This document shows, piece by piece, positions 1 through 11,900 of a DNA stretch of 64,000 nt. The notes under the pieces were generated by a model. It saw nothing but the letters and a program-made list of their open reading frames with translations, searched no databases and was not told the origin of the DNA. The translations under genes and the position numbers were made by a program. The stretch comes from Owenia fusiformis (taxonomy: Eukaryota; Annelida; Polychaeta; Sabellida; Oweniidae). The first letter of the stretch is position 1. Each line of letters starts with the position of its first letter. Location: the NCBI GenBank assembly GCA_903813345.2, contig CAIIXF020000001.1, positions 23,579,915 to 23,643,914 on the forward strand, written 5' to 3'.

Positions 1-676
1 CCCCTATATTCTGACTCTGTAACGTATAACATGGGCAATGTATATCTTTTTGAATAAATGTTCCATTTGGCCATGCATGTGAATACACAGTGTTTTACAA
101 GCAATCATAGTGATCTCAACATGTATTTTTCCAACAGACTAGTACAAAATCCTAATACTACCTGTCTTGGCCCAAATATTTAATGTTCTTTTAATATTTT
201 TGATATGTCCTCTAATTTATTGCCATTGTTATAGATATTGTCTTAGATCTGTAAAAATTCAAAAATATCTATAAGTGGACACTGCAAGTTCCAAGTCAAT
301 CTGATCCTCATTTCTGATATACTATATTGTAAAATGGAAAGAGGGCATCAACATGCAAAATGTCACCACCTGCCATTAGTTACAGACACTGAACACCAAA
401 CCCCAACCACTGAACACCAGCAATAGGATGCTAAACACTGTCCACAAAAAAGTTGGAGTGTGGTGATGACATAACAAAAATGTAACAAATTACAGATGCT
501 TGGAGCAAAAAGTGGAGGCCATATGTCATGTCCCCATGAAATAAAACTTCATCTTACAATACAAGTCCCTCCTTAAAGAAATACCAACAATACAAACAAT
601 GCAACAATGAACAGTTTTAAACAACAAACTTAATGCTTAAGGTATGACTTATCTATTGCAATACCGGTACTCTCAC
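1..676. other. Left-edge non-coding stretch, presumably DYNC2I1-like intron 10
   Basis: AT-rich sequence with no exon I can support on either strand. It holds one copy of the dispersed CACC/ACACC repeat (344-470). The remaining DYNC2I1-like exons, including the WD40 region, should lie further left. Confidence 0.5.
344..470 (+). repeat. Dispersed short repeat, copy 1 (unknown family)
   Basis: First of at least six copies of a 100-130 bp repeat. In this orientation it reads GGCATCAACATGC, then ATGTCACCACCTGCCAT, TTACAGACAC, several ACACC/ACCAC units, and CACAAAAAAGTTGGAG. No poly(A) tail, tRNA-like promoter boxes or clear terminal inverted repeats were seen, so neither SINE nor MITE can be assigned. 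Confidence 0.75.
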
Positions 677-901
677 TGTTAATGTGATTTTGCCTTTGGA
701 TTTCTGTTTTCTAATACCAGAATGAAATGATGTCTTTTTACTAGAAACTTTACTCGCTTTTCCAAAGGGTGAACTATCTAAGGATTTGTTACGAGGTCCA
801 GCAGGCAATGCCCTAGTTAAGGAAGACTGTCTAGATGGAGTAGATTTTGTTCTCTGGTCCTTCTGACCGAGACTTCCTGCTTTATCTTTTATCTTTATGG
901 G
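677..901 (-). CDS. DYNC2I1: DYNC2I1-like exon 10, Ser/Lys-rich
   Basis: A 225-nt exon with acceptor TTTTTAG and proposed donor GTGAGA, open only in phase 0, which is the phase required by exon 9. It codes 75 residues rich in Ser, Lys, Arg and Thr, starting PIKIKDKAG and ending KGKITLT. I recognise no domain. The acceptor and frame are good evidence; the donor could lie a few codons away. Confidence 0.65.
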
Positions 902-3900
902 CTAAAAATATCATTGGCTACCTTTACTTGTATCCTGGCATAAAAGACAGTTAGCGCAAAAGCTGAATCCATACACCACCCACACATAAAAAGTAACATT
1001 TTTATCTCATACTTTGGAAATGAGAAATAAAAACACAAAAATCTCATCATCAATATATACTACATAAATGAGGAAAATAATTTCTATGTATATCAACCTC
1101 TTCTCTCTTCTTCCTCTCCTTTCTTTCTGCTCTTCGTCTCTCTCTATCGCCATCATCTTCTTCATCTCTGTGCTTCCTATGCTTTCTTTCATCCTGAAAC
1201 AACATGACATCACTATGACAACAGACAAAATGTAAGCAACTGATTGCAATTACAAAATGGTAACAATTACAGATGCCAAATACAAATATGCTAAATGCTG
1301 GTTGCAAAAACATCAGTCGCTTTAACAATATGTCTCCAAAATGACATAAAATTGCAAAAAGTATTTCTCACCAATTCCTCAGAATAAATAACTAAATATT
1401 AAGGTGTATATGAGTATTGTGGCTTACATCATTATCTCTGTCTCTCCTATGTTTCCTCTCTTTATCCTTGTCATCCTCTCCATCTTTGTTCCTCCTTTTC
1501 TCTTCCTTTCGCATCCTCCTCTCATCATCATCCTGAAAAAGATTAACTAATGCATGTTTACATGTTCCATTATGCATACTCTGATTAGACATGTTTTATG
1601 AGACTGGACCAAAAAATTGAAAATAATATAAAACAGATGAATTAAAGTAATTCTAAGTTACTCAAACAACTACTGTACACTCTAAATAAAAGAAAATAAA
1701 CAAACAAAATAATGTGACAATTAAAATAAAGAGCGAGAAATTAAATTAGCAGAATAAAGCATAATACAAAAACTCCCATTGAAACACTTATATCTGAGAA
1801 ATTAAGAGGTGGGAGGGGGGGTGAACCTTATATACCTCATCTTCCCTATGTTTCCTTCTCTCTCTCCTTTTCTCTCTCTCCTCCTCCGTTTCATTCTCCT
1901 TATCTCTGTGACGTCTCCTCCTTTCCTTATCATCTCCCTGTGGCATATTTATGACATAATAACATAACAGAACTACTAAACATGGGAGCATCAGAGATGG
2001 AGTACAACCTGTTTTTCATAATTATCATAATTTTAAATGTCTTCAGGTTGAAGATATTTCTTTTCAATAGAAAAATTCGTTTTGAGGTGAGGTAAAGGAA
2101 ATTTTTTTCTTGACCTTTCCCTGACATTTCAATGTTCCATTGAAATGTTAATGAATACATTAATACTGGCAAGTTTTCCATTTACATGTATCATGGGCTT
2201 TCAACTAGCTAATTGAAAGCCCATGCATGTATACAGGGCGTATCAAAAAAAAACGCAACAAGTTGTTATCTCGTAAAATCACAAAACTAGTAATGACTAC
2301 ATCAATTTCATTTAATGTACCATAAAGCCATGTCTCTCCTCTTTGCAATGATATGTCATTCCTTCACATGTGGTAATGGTTGGGTGAGAAATCCTTCCAT
2401 TTGCACAGTGGGTCAAAATCGGCTCTGCGCCAAGTTTTAGATATCGAAAAAATCAGTGCAAGGGCTAAGTGCCAATGGAAGTTCCCCTGACTTTAATTGT
2501 TGTGACTTTTTCTTTTGGAGCTATCTCAGGAGCATCTGTGCTCACAATTCCTCCACCAGATATTGCAAAACCTCGAGAAAGATTTGCCCATGGGCTGCTT
2601 TTCTTTGCTTTAACCCACACATGATTCAGGGCTGAACCATGCATGACGTGGACAGATGAGCGCATCTTTATGTGCAAGGAAGTGGAGGGGTATAGGATGT
2701 ATTCTTGCAAAGGTATGAGTATGAACACTTTACTGTCTATGCCATACCTGTCACACCTTCTTCCAATAGCCCCTATGCCCCTTGTACTGACTTTTGCAAT
2801 GTTTTAAACTTGGGTCCGAGCTGAATTTTGCCCCACTTTGCAAAATTAATGATTATTCGGCCAGAGATGACTCCCTGTGAATGAATAATATTCGATTGCA
2901 AAGAGGAGTAATTTGGCTTTTTGGTACATTGAATTAAAAGGATGCAGTCAGCATTGGTTTTATGTTTTCGTCCAATATTGCATCGGGCTCCGTACACTGA
3001 CTTTTGCAATGTTTATAACTTGGCCCAAACTAATTTTGGCCCACTTTGCAAATGGATGATTACTCACCCAACCATGACCAAATATCGATGAATGATATAT
3101 CATTGTAAAGAGGAGACAAATGGCTTTATGGTGCATTGAATGAAATCAATGCTGTTATCACTGGTTTCGTGCTTTTCCAAGATAACATTCTGTTGCGTTT
3201 TTTTGATACGCACTGTACATCTCTGACTCTCATTTTAATAAACATACAAAACATTATTTCAAAGTTGAGATAACAGCAAAATATAAAATACAAAATATGA
3301 AGCACTGTGAACATGCAAAGAGCAAAAAGGGAGTGTGAACAGCATAAACATAAAACATAACAACAATAATAGAAAGAAATCATTTTTAAAATACTAAAGA
3401 AAATAAGAAAACACTTTTCAAATCCTGTCCCTCATTAACATATGTAAATGACCCTCTGTCAGTGGAACACTTCCCAAGAAGAACACTGTTTTGATCACTC
3501 CCTACATCATCTTTGTATTGTTGTATGCATATATATTTAATAAAATTGAAAATTAATAAAATTAAAATTGAATTCTTTAATTGTACTTTAAATTGCAAGA
3601 TAAAACAGTTCTAGGACATATCTGTAATTAGTAGTGGTAGATGTAGTTTATATACTGGATAGTTAAACCCTCCTGTAACATGACCTCGTTTGGGAACCAC
3701 TTACCTCCTCATCTTTTTCACGATGCCTCCTTCTTCTATCATCATCTCCATCATCGTTTTCTTTATCTCTATGTCGTCGTCTTCTCTCTTTATCATCATC
3801 TCTATCATCATTTTCTTTATCTCTATGGCGTCTCCTCCTCTCTTTATCATCATCACCATCATTCTCCTTTTTACGTCTTCTATGTTCTCTGTCATCTCCA

Positions 3901-6900
3901 TTCTGTAATAAAAAGGATTTGTGTGCAAAGGGTAATGTAAGCAGATACAGATGTTTCAATTCAGAATCTGTTATTGTTATTCCCTGACATATTAATATCT
4001 AAAATTCAATTTATTCAGAGAAATAAATAATTTAAAATCTCATTTCTTTTTCATCTAATCATATACTGTTATGGTGAATCTGACATCAGGTAAATTTCCT
4101 TTAGTTAATTAGTGACAGTGATATAACCTACATGTTTAAATCTACATACCTCTTCATTTTCCTTCCGACGTCTTCTCTCTTTGTCCTTATCCCTATCACC
4201 ATCTTCTTCCTTTCTCTTACGTCTCTCTTCTTTCCTCTTCCTCCTTTCATCATCATCCTGCATTATGATTTTACTTAGTAACAATTGGGAAATCTGACAT
4301 TCATGAGTGGTGGATAATACAGTTACAAAAGTGAAAAATTACAGTAACAAGTGGGAAATATGACAGCAACAAGAGTATACAAAGCGTTGATATGCAAAAT
4401 GTCAACACCTGCCATTTGTTACAGACCCAGAACACTGACCACCAAACACCAACCACCAAAAAATGGAGACCATAACAATATGGTGACACACAGTAGCAAG
4501 TGGGAAAAATATGACAGTAATAAAACAGAACATGAGGGAAATAGTGTCATAGGGCATAGTATGTACCAGACCAGACCAGTACATGGTCAATTTTAATACT
4601 TAAGTCTTAAATGAGAGATATTTGTTTCCCAAACGTATACCCACCTCTTCAGCATCTTTAGATCTTCTATGTCTCCTTTCTCTGTCATCATCCCCATTTT
4701 CATCATGCCTTTCTCTCCGCTCTTTATGCCTCCTCTCCCTACTGCCCCCCTCTGTAACATATCAAGTCTTATTAATATGTGAAGAGCAAGTATTAACTTG
4801 AACATGTTTGATGACAATCATTTGTACATTGACATGGTAATCAACAGAAAATATCAATCTGAAAAACATCACTCATTCTCAAAATTCTGTTTTCTTCCGA
4901 TATAAGAAGCTCAGATGCATTAATTTGTAGAATGACACATCAATTTGGAAGAACATGGTGTTACAAATCTGGGAAGATCAACCCACTTTACATGAGAATT
5001 TAAGAATGCATTTAATATTATTAATTCTTTCTTACCATTCTCTTTAATATTATTTCTTCAATAAATTCTTTCTTACCATTCTCATCTTTTCTCCTTCTAT
5101 GTTTCTTTTCTTTATCTTCACCATTTATATCCTCATTGTGGCGGTCTTTCTTGCGATGTTCCCTCTCCCTGTCCTTGTCCCGGTGCTTTTTATGTGGCTT
5201 CTCATCATTGGCTTCCTGTCATATTAAATGTATATGATTGAAGGTTCATTGTATACATCTACGATTGATTTTAATCAAATTAAATCAAAAAGTCTTATAT
5301 ATCAATTCACTTGTCACTCATTTTGTTAATAGTTCCTTTTCAACTTTAGCATCGTATGAAATAACAAAATCTGTCCCGGCACATTGTCACCATGGTACAA
5401 ATGATACAGTTAAAAGCTCTAGAGAATTGATACAATTTGCAAGTTATATATGTGTGTTATAGCAAGCTGGTGAATTCATATTTTATAATTTACATTTCAC
5501 TTTGCTCGCAAATTCAATTTAAAAGGCATCACGTATATAAACTTAATTGGTTAGTAAGAGTTATAACCAATAGAAATGCAGAATGAAGAGAAGCTGTCAC
5601 CTTAATAGATTTCTTTAAATCTGATTCTTTCCAAGTGTCTTCTTTCCTATCCTTGTTCTAAAAAACAATGCATTAATTTAGTGTTGTAGTTTGGAAAATA
5701 AGAGAAATGACAGAACAGATCTATGAGAAATGTCACAGGATGTATTAGAAGATGACAAATACCAGATCTACTCTATATATACATGTATATATCTAGTACA
5801 TTTGTTCTCGATATCTATACTTCTATGAGAAATATCTACAAAAGTCATTAGAAATGTTACAGTGAGTATGAGAAGTGATGGATATGAGATATAAGTAATG
5901 AGTATCTAAGTAATGAAGATATTCTTATCAGCATTATTCTAAGCACAAAATAGCAAGTTTCACTCTATGCAGACGGAGCCTGTGGGAAATATTGGGATTG
6001 GCATGAATAAGCGGAGGGAGCTGAGTCAACGGTCATTTTTTTTAATTTAAATTTGGAGTACATCTGAAACTAAGCCATTTGGGGACTTCAAATATACCCA
6101 GATATGTGTAGTTGACACCAAATATCAATAATTGTGAAAATAGTAGTGTAATTCATTCTATGGAGGAGTAGTATGCATGAAACCTTTCCTAGACCTTAAT
6201 ATTTAAAAATTGTCCTTTTTATTCAGCGTCCCCACCATTCAAAAAAATAGTGTTCAAGATACATGATCCATACAAATTATTTTTGTCTCTTTGAAGCCAG
6301 ACAGTTTTTGTGTGATTTTAAAAAAATTCGGAAATGTTCATCAGAAATGAGCTCCCTCTAGTCAATATATTGGGTGTGGAAGATAAAGGTTATATGTTAA
6401 TTGAGCTTTTCTTAAGTGGGCCATGCCTTCGTACTATGAGCGGGCTTGGACCATTCACGCCTTAGCTTATATGGCAAATCATCAAGGCAACTGCCAAGTC
6501 CTTAAATGATGTGATTGTGATTCATAGATATGACGTATCATACAAACTATGATGTCAGTCACATATTTACCTAATCGAGCAACTATGAACAATCAAATAA
6601 TCATAACGTCACTGCCTCGTTCTACATTAATATGTATATGTGTCGTTGTGAACATATTACCTAACCAACGGGTTTGTGTAAAAAAACGGGTGACTGGGTA
6701 ACCAGGTGACCGGGTACTTAACGTTCCTAGCAGGGTAAGAAATTTTTTTTATTTATAAAGTTGGATCTGGATGATACATGTGTGTATTTTCGACGTCACG
6801 TTTTGAGGTTATTTCACATCGTAAGAACATTTTGACAAAATTAACTTTTAACATTAAAATAACGTCTGTAATGAACCGATTTAGTGAGAACATATTGACG

Positions 6901-8070
6901 TCTTTGTAAAGTTTCCTCAACTCACAAATATTTTGAAGCCATTTCCACAATGTTGAAATTCAACCATCCATCGACGTTTTGCTGAATATTTAAATAACGT
7001 CAGATCAATACGGTCCATGAACGTCATTACTGACGTCACATTTTGAGGTTATTTCAAATCGAAAAAAATGTTTCGACAACATTAAATTTTAACGTTAACA
7101 CTACGTCGGTAAAGAACCAACTTAGTGAGAACACAAAGTTTTCATCATGTTTTTTTCCACCAACAAATATTTTGATATTAAAAGCCTGTTTTGACAACGT
7201 TGAATTTTAACGTTTGAGTTACGTCACATATGGACCAATGTAGTAAAAAATCAAACCTTCCTGTTTGTTATGTTTTCCACACTAACAAACTTTACGGACA
7301 CTTTACAACAACGTTCTTTTTATACCATCAATAGATGTCTCGTGTTTACGTTGCCTCGATGTGTAAAGAACGAAAATGTGCAACGTCTTCTAGGAACTTA
7401 TATGCTACTTATGAGCAACGTGACATGGACGTCACTGTTTGCTGGATCGATCATTTTAAAAAGTGCTCTGTCTCGTATAAGGTAAAAATATCGAACAGCA
7501 GTACACACGGTAGGCTTGGTCTGTCAAGTCAATTCTCTACTATATATCGGGGGAAATGTGGAACTTTGAACCGGGTACCTGTTCACCCGGTTTTTTACAC
7601 AAACCCCCTATTAACCAACAACATAACAAGCATTTTGTTCTCTGTGGATCAGTTTTTTTCATAGCATGTGGCCTTCATATTTTTCTCGTGAAATTCACTG
7701 AATAAGATATCTAGCATATCTTGTTAATCATCTTCTAGCCTACAGTGACTCGCCTACTGATTAGACCATGGGCTTTCATCTCTTGAAAGCCCATGATTAG
7801 ACATTGTGGGTTAGTATGTGGGTTACTAATCCAATAAGCATTGAAATGGCTAAAAGCATGATAGACGATAGTTTACACATGACACAATTTAAACAAAGAA
7901 ACCAAGTGACACTATACAGACTCACTGCATGAACTTGATGCCCGACTTGAAGGTAAAAAGAAGCCCGATGGTTGTAGCAACGAAAATGTCAAAATTTTTC
8001 TGGACTGAAATTAGGCAATGTGTTACACAAAAGGGACAATACAAGATATGCTTACCCTTCCGGAAGGCAT
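677..8070 (-). CDS. DYNC2I1: DYNC2I1/WDR60-like dynein-2 intermediate chain, 5' part (exons 1-10), runs off left edge
   Basis: Ten exons on the minus strand, in transcript order: 8056-8070, 5601-5657, 5077-5215, 4645-4751, 4150-4257, 3705-3902, 1836-1937, 1428-1532, 1098-1193, 677-901. All have AG acceptors and GT donors, and the phases match at every junction, giving 384 codons with no stop. The protein starts MPSGRNKDRKEDTWKESDLK. This closely resembles the start of vertebrate WDR60 (MEPGKRRTKDDTWKADDL, recalled). A long Arg/Lys/Asp/Glu-rich segment follows, as in that family's N-terminus, then a Ser/Lys-rich stretch. Family knowledge: WDR60 pairs with WDR34 in the cytoplasmic dynein-2 motor for retrograde intraflagellar transport; the N-terminus binds light chains and the C-terminal WD40 propeller binds the heavy chain. 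The propeller must lie left of the window. The gene is head to head with the synaptotagmin gene. The last exon's donor (677) is the least certain boundary. Confidence 0.85.
1098..5215 (-). CDS. DYNC2I1: DYNC2I1-like exons 3-9: duplicated charged cassettes
   Basis: Seven consecutive exons coding almost only Arg, Lys, Glu, Asp and His. Exons 5 to 9 (108, 198, 102, 105 and 96 nt) all have phase-0 borders. Most open with GAT or GGA codons (DDDERR, NGDDRE, GDDKER, DERKHR), and most close with E-E or D-E directly before GT. Exons 5 and 8 align along most of their length (DDDERRKRKEE and DDDERRMRKEE). The double-length 198-nt exon contains the unit DDDKERRRRHRDKEND twice. The region is probably a disordered or single-alpha-helix segment. 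Exon 9 ends at a weak donor, GTTGAT. Low-complexity sequence can mislead exon calling, but frame continuity across all seven supports them. Confidence 0.8.
2192..2225. repeat. Short perfect hairpin CATGGGCTTTCAA / TTGAAAGCCCATG
   Basis: Two 13-base arms form a perfect inverted repeat around an 8-base loop. The same arms recur at 7767-7795. The hairpin abuts the left end of the element at 2234, but the second copy has no such neighbour. Confidence 0.8.
2234..3215. mobile_element. Tc1/mariner-like non-autonomous element with long inverted repeats, TA target
   Basis: A 982-bp element between TA dinucleotides. The ends read CAGGGCGTATCAAAAAAAAAC on the left and, inverted, CAGTGCGTATCAAAAAAACG on the right. 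Homology of the two ends continues inwards for about 200 bp (for example GGCTTTATGGTRCATT and CAAAGAGGAG in opposite orientations). The inner right side holds an extra direct partial copy of the same subterminal module (2770-2960). No transposase frame is recognisable. CAG ends with a TA target fit the IS630/Tc1/mariner group. Confidence 0.75.
4384..4490 (+). repeat. Dispersed short repeat, copy 2
   Basis: Same orientation as copy 1. Shared blocks are ATGCAAAATGTCA, CACCTGCCATTTGTTACAGAC, CACCAAACACCAACCACC and AAAAAATGGAGAC. It lies in an intron of the DYNC2I1-like gene. Confidence 0.7.
5601..5657 (-). CDS. DYNC2I1: DYNC2I1-like exon 2 with the diagnostic DTWKxxDL motif
   Basis: A 57-nt exon with acceptor TTTTTTAG and donor GTGACA, phase 0 on both sides, coding 19 residues. 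The KEDTWKESDLKK core is the best conserved part of the N-terminal region between this gene and vertebrate WDR60, and it identified the gene. The exon lies 2.4 kb from exon 1; the intron between them carries an hAT-like element (6670-7611). Confidence 0.82.
6670..7611. mobile_element. hAT-like non-autonomous element with 8-bp target duplication
   Basis: A 942-bp element flanked by the 8-bp direct repeat TAACCAAC (6662-6669 and 7612-7619). The ends are imperfect inverted repeats, GGGTTTGTGTAAAAAAACGG on the left and GGGTTTGTGTAAAAAACCGG inverted on the right. The interior has related modules containing TGACGTCAC, TTTGAGGTTATTTCA and TTAACGTT. No transposase is visible. The 8-bp duplication suggests hAT, but P and related groups are possible. 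Confidence 0.7.
7767..7795. repeat. Short perfect hairpin, second copy
   Basis: CATGGGCTTTCA and TGAAAGCCCATG arms around a TCTCT loop, the same arms as at 2192-2225. It lies in DYNC2I1-like intron 1. Confidence 0.8.
8056..8070 (-). CDS. DYNC2I1: DYNC2I1-like exon 1 (start codon, MPSGR)
   Basis: A 15-nt coding part of exon 1. The ATG is the complement of 8068-8070, and the donor GTAAGC follows the fifth codon. This start was chosen because it splices in phase 0 to exon 2, whose product matches WDR60 just after the initiator, and because the encoded MPSGR mirrors the short MEPGK start of the vertebrate protein. The longer minus-strand reading frame through this place is a by-product of reading past the donor. 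Confidence 0.75.
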
Positions 8071-8674
8071 TCTTAAGCAACGGATTTGTATGGTTACGCC
8101 CCTTAATAATGGGAGGCGACGCAAAATCCAATCAAAGTGGAGAAATTTGTAAATTCGCGGTCGCCATGATTGAGACGAAAAATATTTCTTCTCTGCGCGT
8201 GCGCACAGGTGCTTTTCTGTAGTCGTAAATAGGTCAACTTTGTTTACCTCAAGAGTTATAAACATCCTAAATGAACAAATTGCACTAAATTCATAAAATT
8301 GAATGTTTTGTTCTATGTTGAAAGTATCAAAAATATATACTAAGCGTTTGATTTAAGTCATTTGACGACATTGAAATAGGTCAACCAGGTGGACGGTTCC
8401 ATGTTTCACCTAAGAAATGGATGGCACCATAAAGAAAACGAGCAAATGAACTCAAATGATTATAGAAGCTTTTACAGTCTAATGTATTAATACTTAGATA
8501 ATTATTTGAATCATTTACATGCCATTTTTGTCTGTGACTATAATTATTGAGGATGGTATCATAGCGTAATTTAACTTATCACCCCTGTGCAAAATCGAGG
8601 TAATCCAAAATAGTGGGAACAATTTTTTATCAAGTTCCAAACAGCTCTGGAATTTGGTTGTTTTCTTCGTTAGT
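8071..8674. promoter_or_regulatory. Bidirectional (head-to-head) promoter region
   Basis: 604 bp separates the two divergent start codons, so both 5' UTRs and both core promoters must lie here unless unseen non-coding exons exist. There is no clear TATA box. The site TGCGCGTGCGCA (8194-8205) resembles the NRF1 palindrome, which is common in divergent promoters. A CATGGCGACC block (minus strand, 8160-8169) resembles a YY1-type site. Local CpG density is higher than in the flanking introns. Motif calls are by eye. Confidence 0.55.
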
Positions 8675-8959
8675 ATGGCTGATCAAGGCTCTAAAAAGGC
8701 TACTAAGAAGCTAGCAAACGAAGATGATCAACTGCTTCCGTTCATTACCAGCTATTTCAAAAACTGTGGACTTGTAGGCTTAATTTTCGGAGCGGGATAT
8801 TTCAACTTCAGCATTGCCTGGCCTATTTTTGGACTTCTCATTTTTATGTGGAATGAGAAAAGAAAACGAGCAAGACAGTATAGAATCGACACAACACACG
8901 CTCTTGTAAAAGATGAGAAAGCAACTGTCCTGGCCAGAGTCGATGAACTCCCATCTTGG
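8675..8959 (+). CDS. ESYT2: E-Syt exon 1: N-terminus and ER membrane hairpin
   Basis: Codes residues 1-95. After MADQGSKKATKK comes a hydrophobic stretch at about residues 30-60 (GLVGLIFGAGYFNFSIAWP, then FGLLIFMW), long enough for the hairpin that inserts E-Syts into the ER. A basic KRKRAR segment and the linker to the SMP domain follow (DELPSW). The donor TGG|GTAAGT is strong. Exon 2 is 10.2 kb away because a retrotransposon and a minisatellite lie in intron 1. Confidence 0.93.
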
Positions 8960-11900
8960 GTAAGTATTAGTGTTATCGCGATAATCGATATAGAATCTAT
9001 CGCAATGCACATCGCCAAAAGTGATTCTGGAATCTCAGCTCAGAGCTTGTTGCCAGAAGAAGTGAGTAGCTCCCATAATTCTTTCATATTCTATGGTATT
9101 CAGGGATTCCTCATTAAGTCATCTCCCTGATCATCTCTAATCAAATTGCAGGATGCGATCACGTGAACATGAGCACGTGCTCTCTCAGGGCTGCGCAAAG
9201 TAAAATGTGAAATCGTGGAAATGGTGTTAACATCAGTTCAATATCATTTTAAACCTACAGTAATACTATTGAAGATACTCGATCCAAACTTATATAGAAT
9301 ACCCATAAAACTACAGCGAACATTGGAGATTCAGTTCAATGGCAAATGAGGCCTGTTTATAAAATTTGTTTTCGAACGTGCCAATATGAAAGGTCATCTT
9401 TGGGAAATCTCCCCCCCCCCTGCTTGTTGCAAGACTTATGCCTGGCCCAACCATCACTGTGTTAATAACTGTTTTTAAGTTTCGCTAGAATCCTGCCATA
9501 ACCGTGGTATTGTTATTGTGAAAGCCTGGTGTAACTGTGACAATGCTGTATTATATTGCAAGGCCTGTCATGACCGTGGTAATGTTAAAGCCTGATATGA
9601 TCTTGACAATGCTATATTATATTGCAAGGCCTGTCATGACTATGGTAATGTTTGTATGGAAATGTCTCTAAAACCTGCGAATCAACTTGTAAGGGCAGCA
9701 GAAACATTATGCAATGCATTATTGTTTCATAATGAACTTAGCAGCTACATTGGTAAAATAGTGAAGTCATCACAGTGCATTATGGTTTCATATAGAATGG
9801 GATATTGTCGTTTTTTTTATAAAAGAGTGATAGTTATTTCAATTGCATTAAAGAACTGGCCTGTATCATTCTTTCTTGGATTTCAAAGCAATCATGTATG
9901 AAATAACCCATTCTGATAATGTACTGGCTGTTACATAATATTACTACATATGAAACAAGAGTCGAGTCATATAGTTGTTGTAATATCTATTTCTAATAAG
10001 AGCTGTTTATTGGTAGCTTACAAGCATACAAGTGAAGGGTGTGTATGTAATACAATCTAATAACAAACTATACTATCTCGTGACATAGGATATGTTTTAA
10101 GAGGGGTTGTATCACAAGTACAATACAATATGAAACATCCTTCCTTTTCTGAAAGTTTGAGATAATCCCTTAATTAGAAAATATAGGTGACCTGATTTAA
10201 GTTCTCTGTTTCAATTAATTATTTAAGGTCATGGTTAAAGGTTTACTAGGATAGTTAATTAAAACATCTGGTGACCACACCATCTAAGTAGGTTGATTAA
10301 TGTGACATATTCCTGGTACCAGAACTCAGTTATCAGCATTTGCAAGGAAGCATAAACAAGCTGTCAATTAAACATGATATATAATGTCCTTGAATCTTGC
10401 TATAAACCAAATACATGTATGGCTTCATTGTTTTCAAGCTTTAACATTGGAATATAAAAAAGTGTTCCTCTAAAAGTAATTTTTAGCTGCTTCATGTATG
10501 AACTCAAGAATTTTGGGTGTAACTAAGAATTTTCACAAATTAATGTTCTTAGAAGTTGTTGCTATTTTCCAGAGTTCAGATAATAATTTCATGCACTATG
10601 TAATTGATTATAAGCGATTATAATGTTTATTCTCATAGTCCTTTTCCATAGCAGTAGTCATCATATAAATCAGTTCATATCACTTTAGTATCATATTACT
10701 TTGAGAACTTTGTATCATAATCAGCCAAATAATTGGGTGGTTTTTTATCTCTACTAGGTCTGCTTTTCACAGGTGTTTTCACAGTAGGGCTATTGCTAAA
10801 GTTAGGCGTTTCCCTATTACTTTCTTGATAGATCTTTGGTGTTGCTTGTTTGGATTTTATTGGAGTTGGAGAAGAGATTTTAGTTGGAGATAATTGGACA
10901 GGTTTTGGTTCAGGGCATGATGAATTGGAATTTGAAATGGGAGGGGTTGGTTTCTCTGAGGAATATCGCAGATGAACTCTATTCCGTCTCAATAAGTCAC
11001 CTTTGTCAGTTTCAACCTCATATGATCTTTCATCTAATCTTCTATGAATAGTTGCCTTTTTCCAACTTTTGTCACCTAATTTGAAAGGTTTCATTCTAAC
11101 TGTCTGACCTTCTTCAAGAGGCTTCAAATCTTTGGTGTTTCTATTGAAATATTTTTGTTGTCTTTCTTGTTTATTTTTCAATTTTTCTCTGTCAATTTTG
11201 TTAAAACCTCTTGACATCAGTAGACTATTGGAAGTAGGTAACAACGTTTTAGTTCGCCTGTTCATGAGCCTTTGTGAGGGGCTACTATCCATGTCCTGAG
11301 TAGGTGTGTTTCTATAGTCCAGAAGAGCTAGGTATATGTCAGATTTTGACTTCTTACATTTTCTCAACAGTTTTTTAGCAATTTTCACGGCTGATTCGAC
11401 TTTCCCATTAGCCTTACTGTTATGTGGAGAAATAGTAAAATGATCAAAATCCCATTCATGAGAAAATTGTCTAAATTCATCTGAGATGAATTGTCCTGCA
11501 TTGTCACTAATTACCTTATCAGGTATGCCATGTCTGGAAAAGTTTGCTTTTAGCTTTCTGATCACTGTAGATGACTTCATGTCAGGTATATAGTCAAGTT
11601 CAAAAAAGCTACTGAAGTAGTCAACTGTCACTAAATATTCTTTGTTTTCAAATTCGAACAAATCAGTGCCCACATCTTGCCAAGGTCGATCAGGTATATC
11701 ATGGCTCATCAGCTTTTCATTTGTCTGTGATGTTTCAAATTCTCTACAGATAGAGCATTCAGAGACAAATTGTTTGATTTCAGATTGCATGCTGGGCCAG
11801 TATATATATTCTCTAGCACGTCTTTGGCAACCATTTATTCCCAAGTGTGAAGAGTGTATTTTTTCTTTCATTAGAGGTCTGAGTTTTTCAGGAATGATAA

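Noticed and set aside
2465-2728. 87-codon minus-strand frame inside the element at 2234-3215 as a transposase remnant
   Set aside because: No recognisable transposase motif; the resemblance to mariner-like sequence is too weak to call.
3680-3940. Plus-strand frames rich in His, Phe and Tyr opposite the 198-nt exon
   Set aside because: They are complements of the charged DYNC2I1-like exon 6 and have no features of their own.
5023-5083. Duplicated donor (ATTCTTTCTTACCATTCTC twice) at DYNC2I1-like exon 3, suggesting an alternative longer exon
   Set aside because: Use of the outer donor would add 41 nt and shift the frame of exon 4, so the inner donor (exon start 5077) is kept.
7971-7981. GTTGTAGCAAC just inside DYNC2I1-like intron 1 as an RFX X-box for a ciliary gene
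   Set aside because: Only one half-site fits; attractive given the gene but too weak to list as a site.
7922-8265. Minus- and plus-strand frames of 70-97 codons around the divergent promoter
   Set aside because: No family resemblance; the exon 1 donor lies inside them and the short MPSGR exon fits the gene better.
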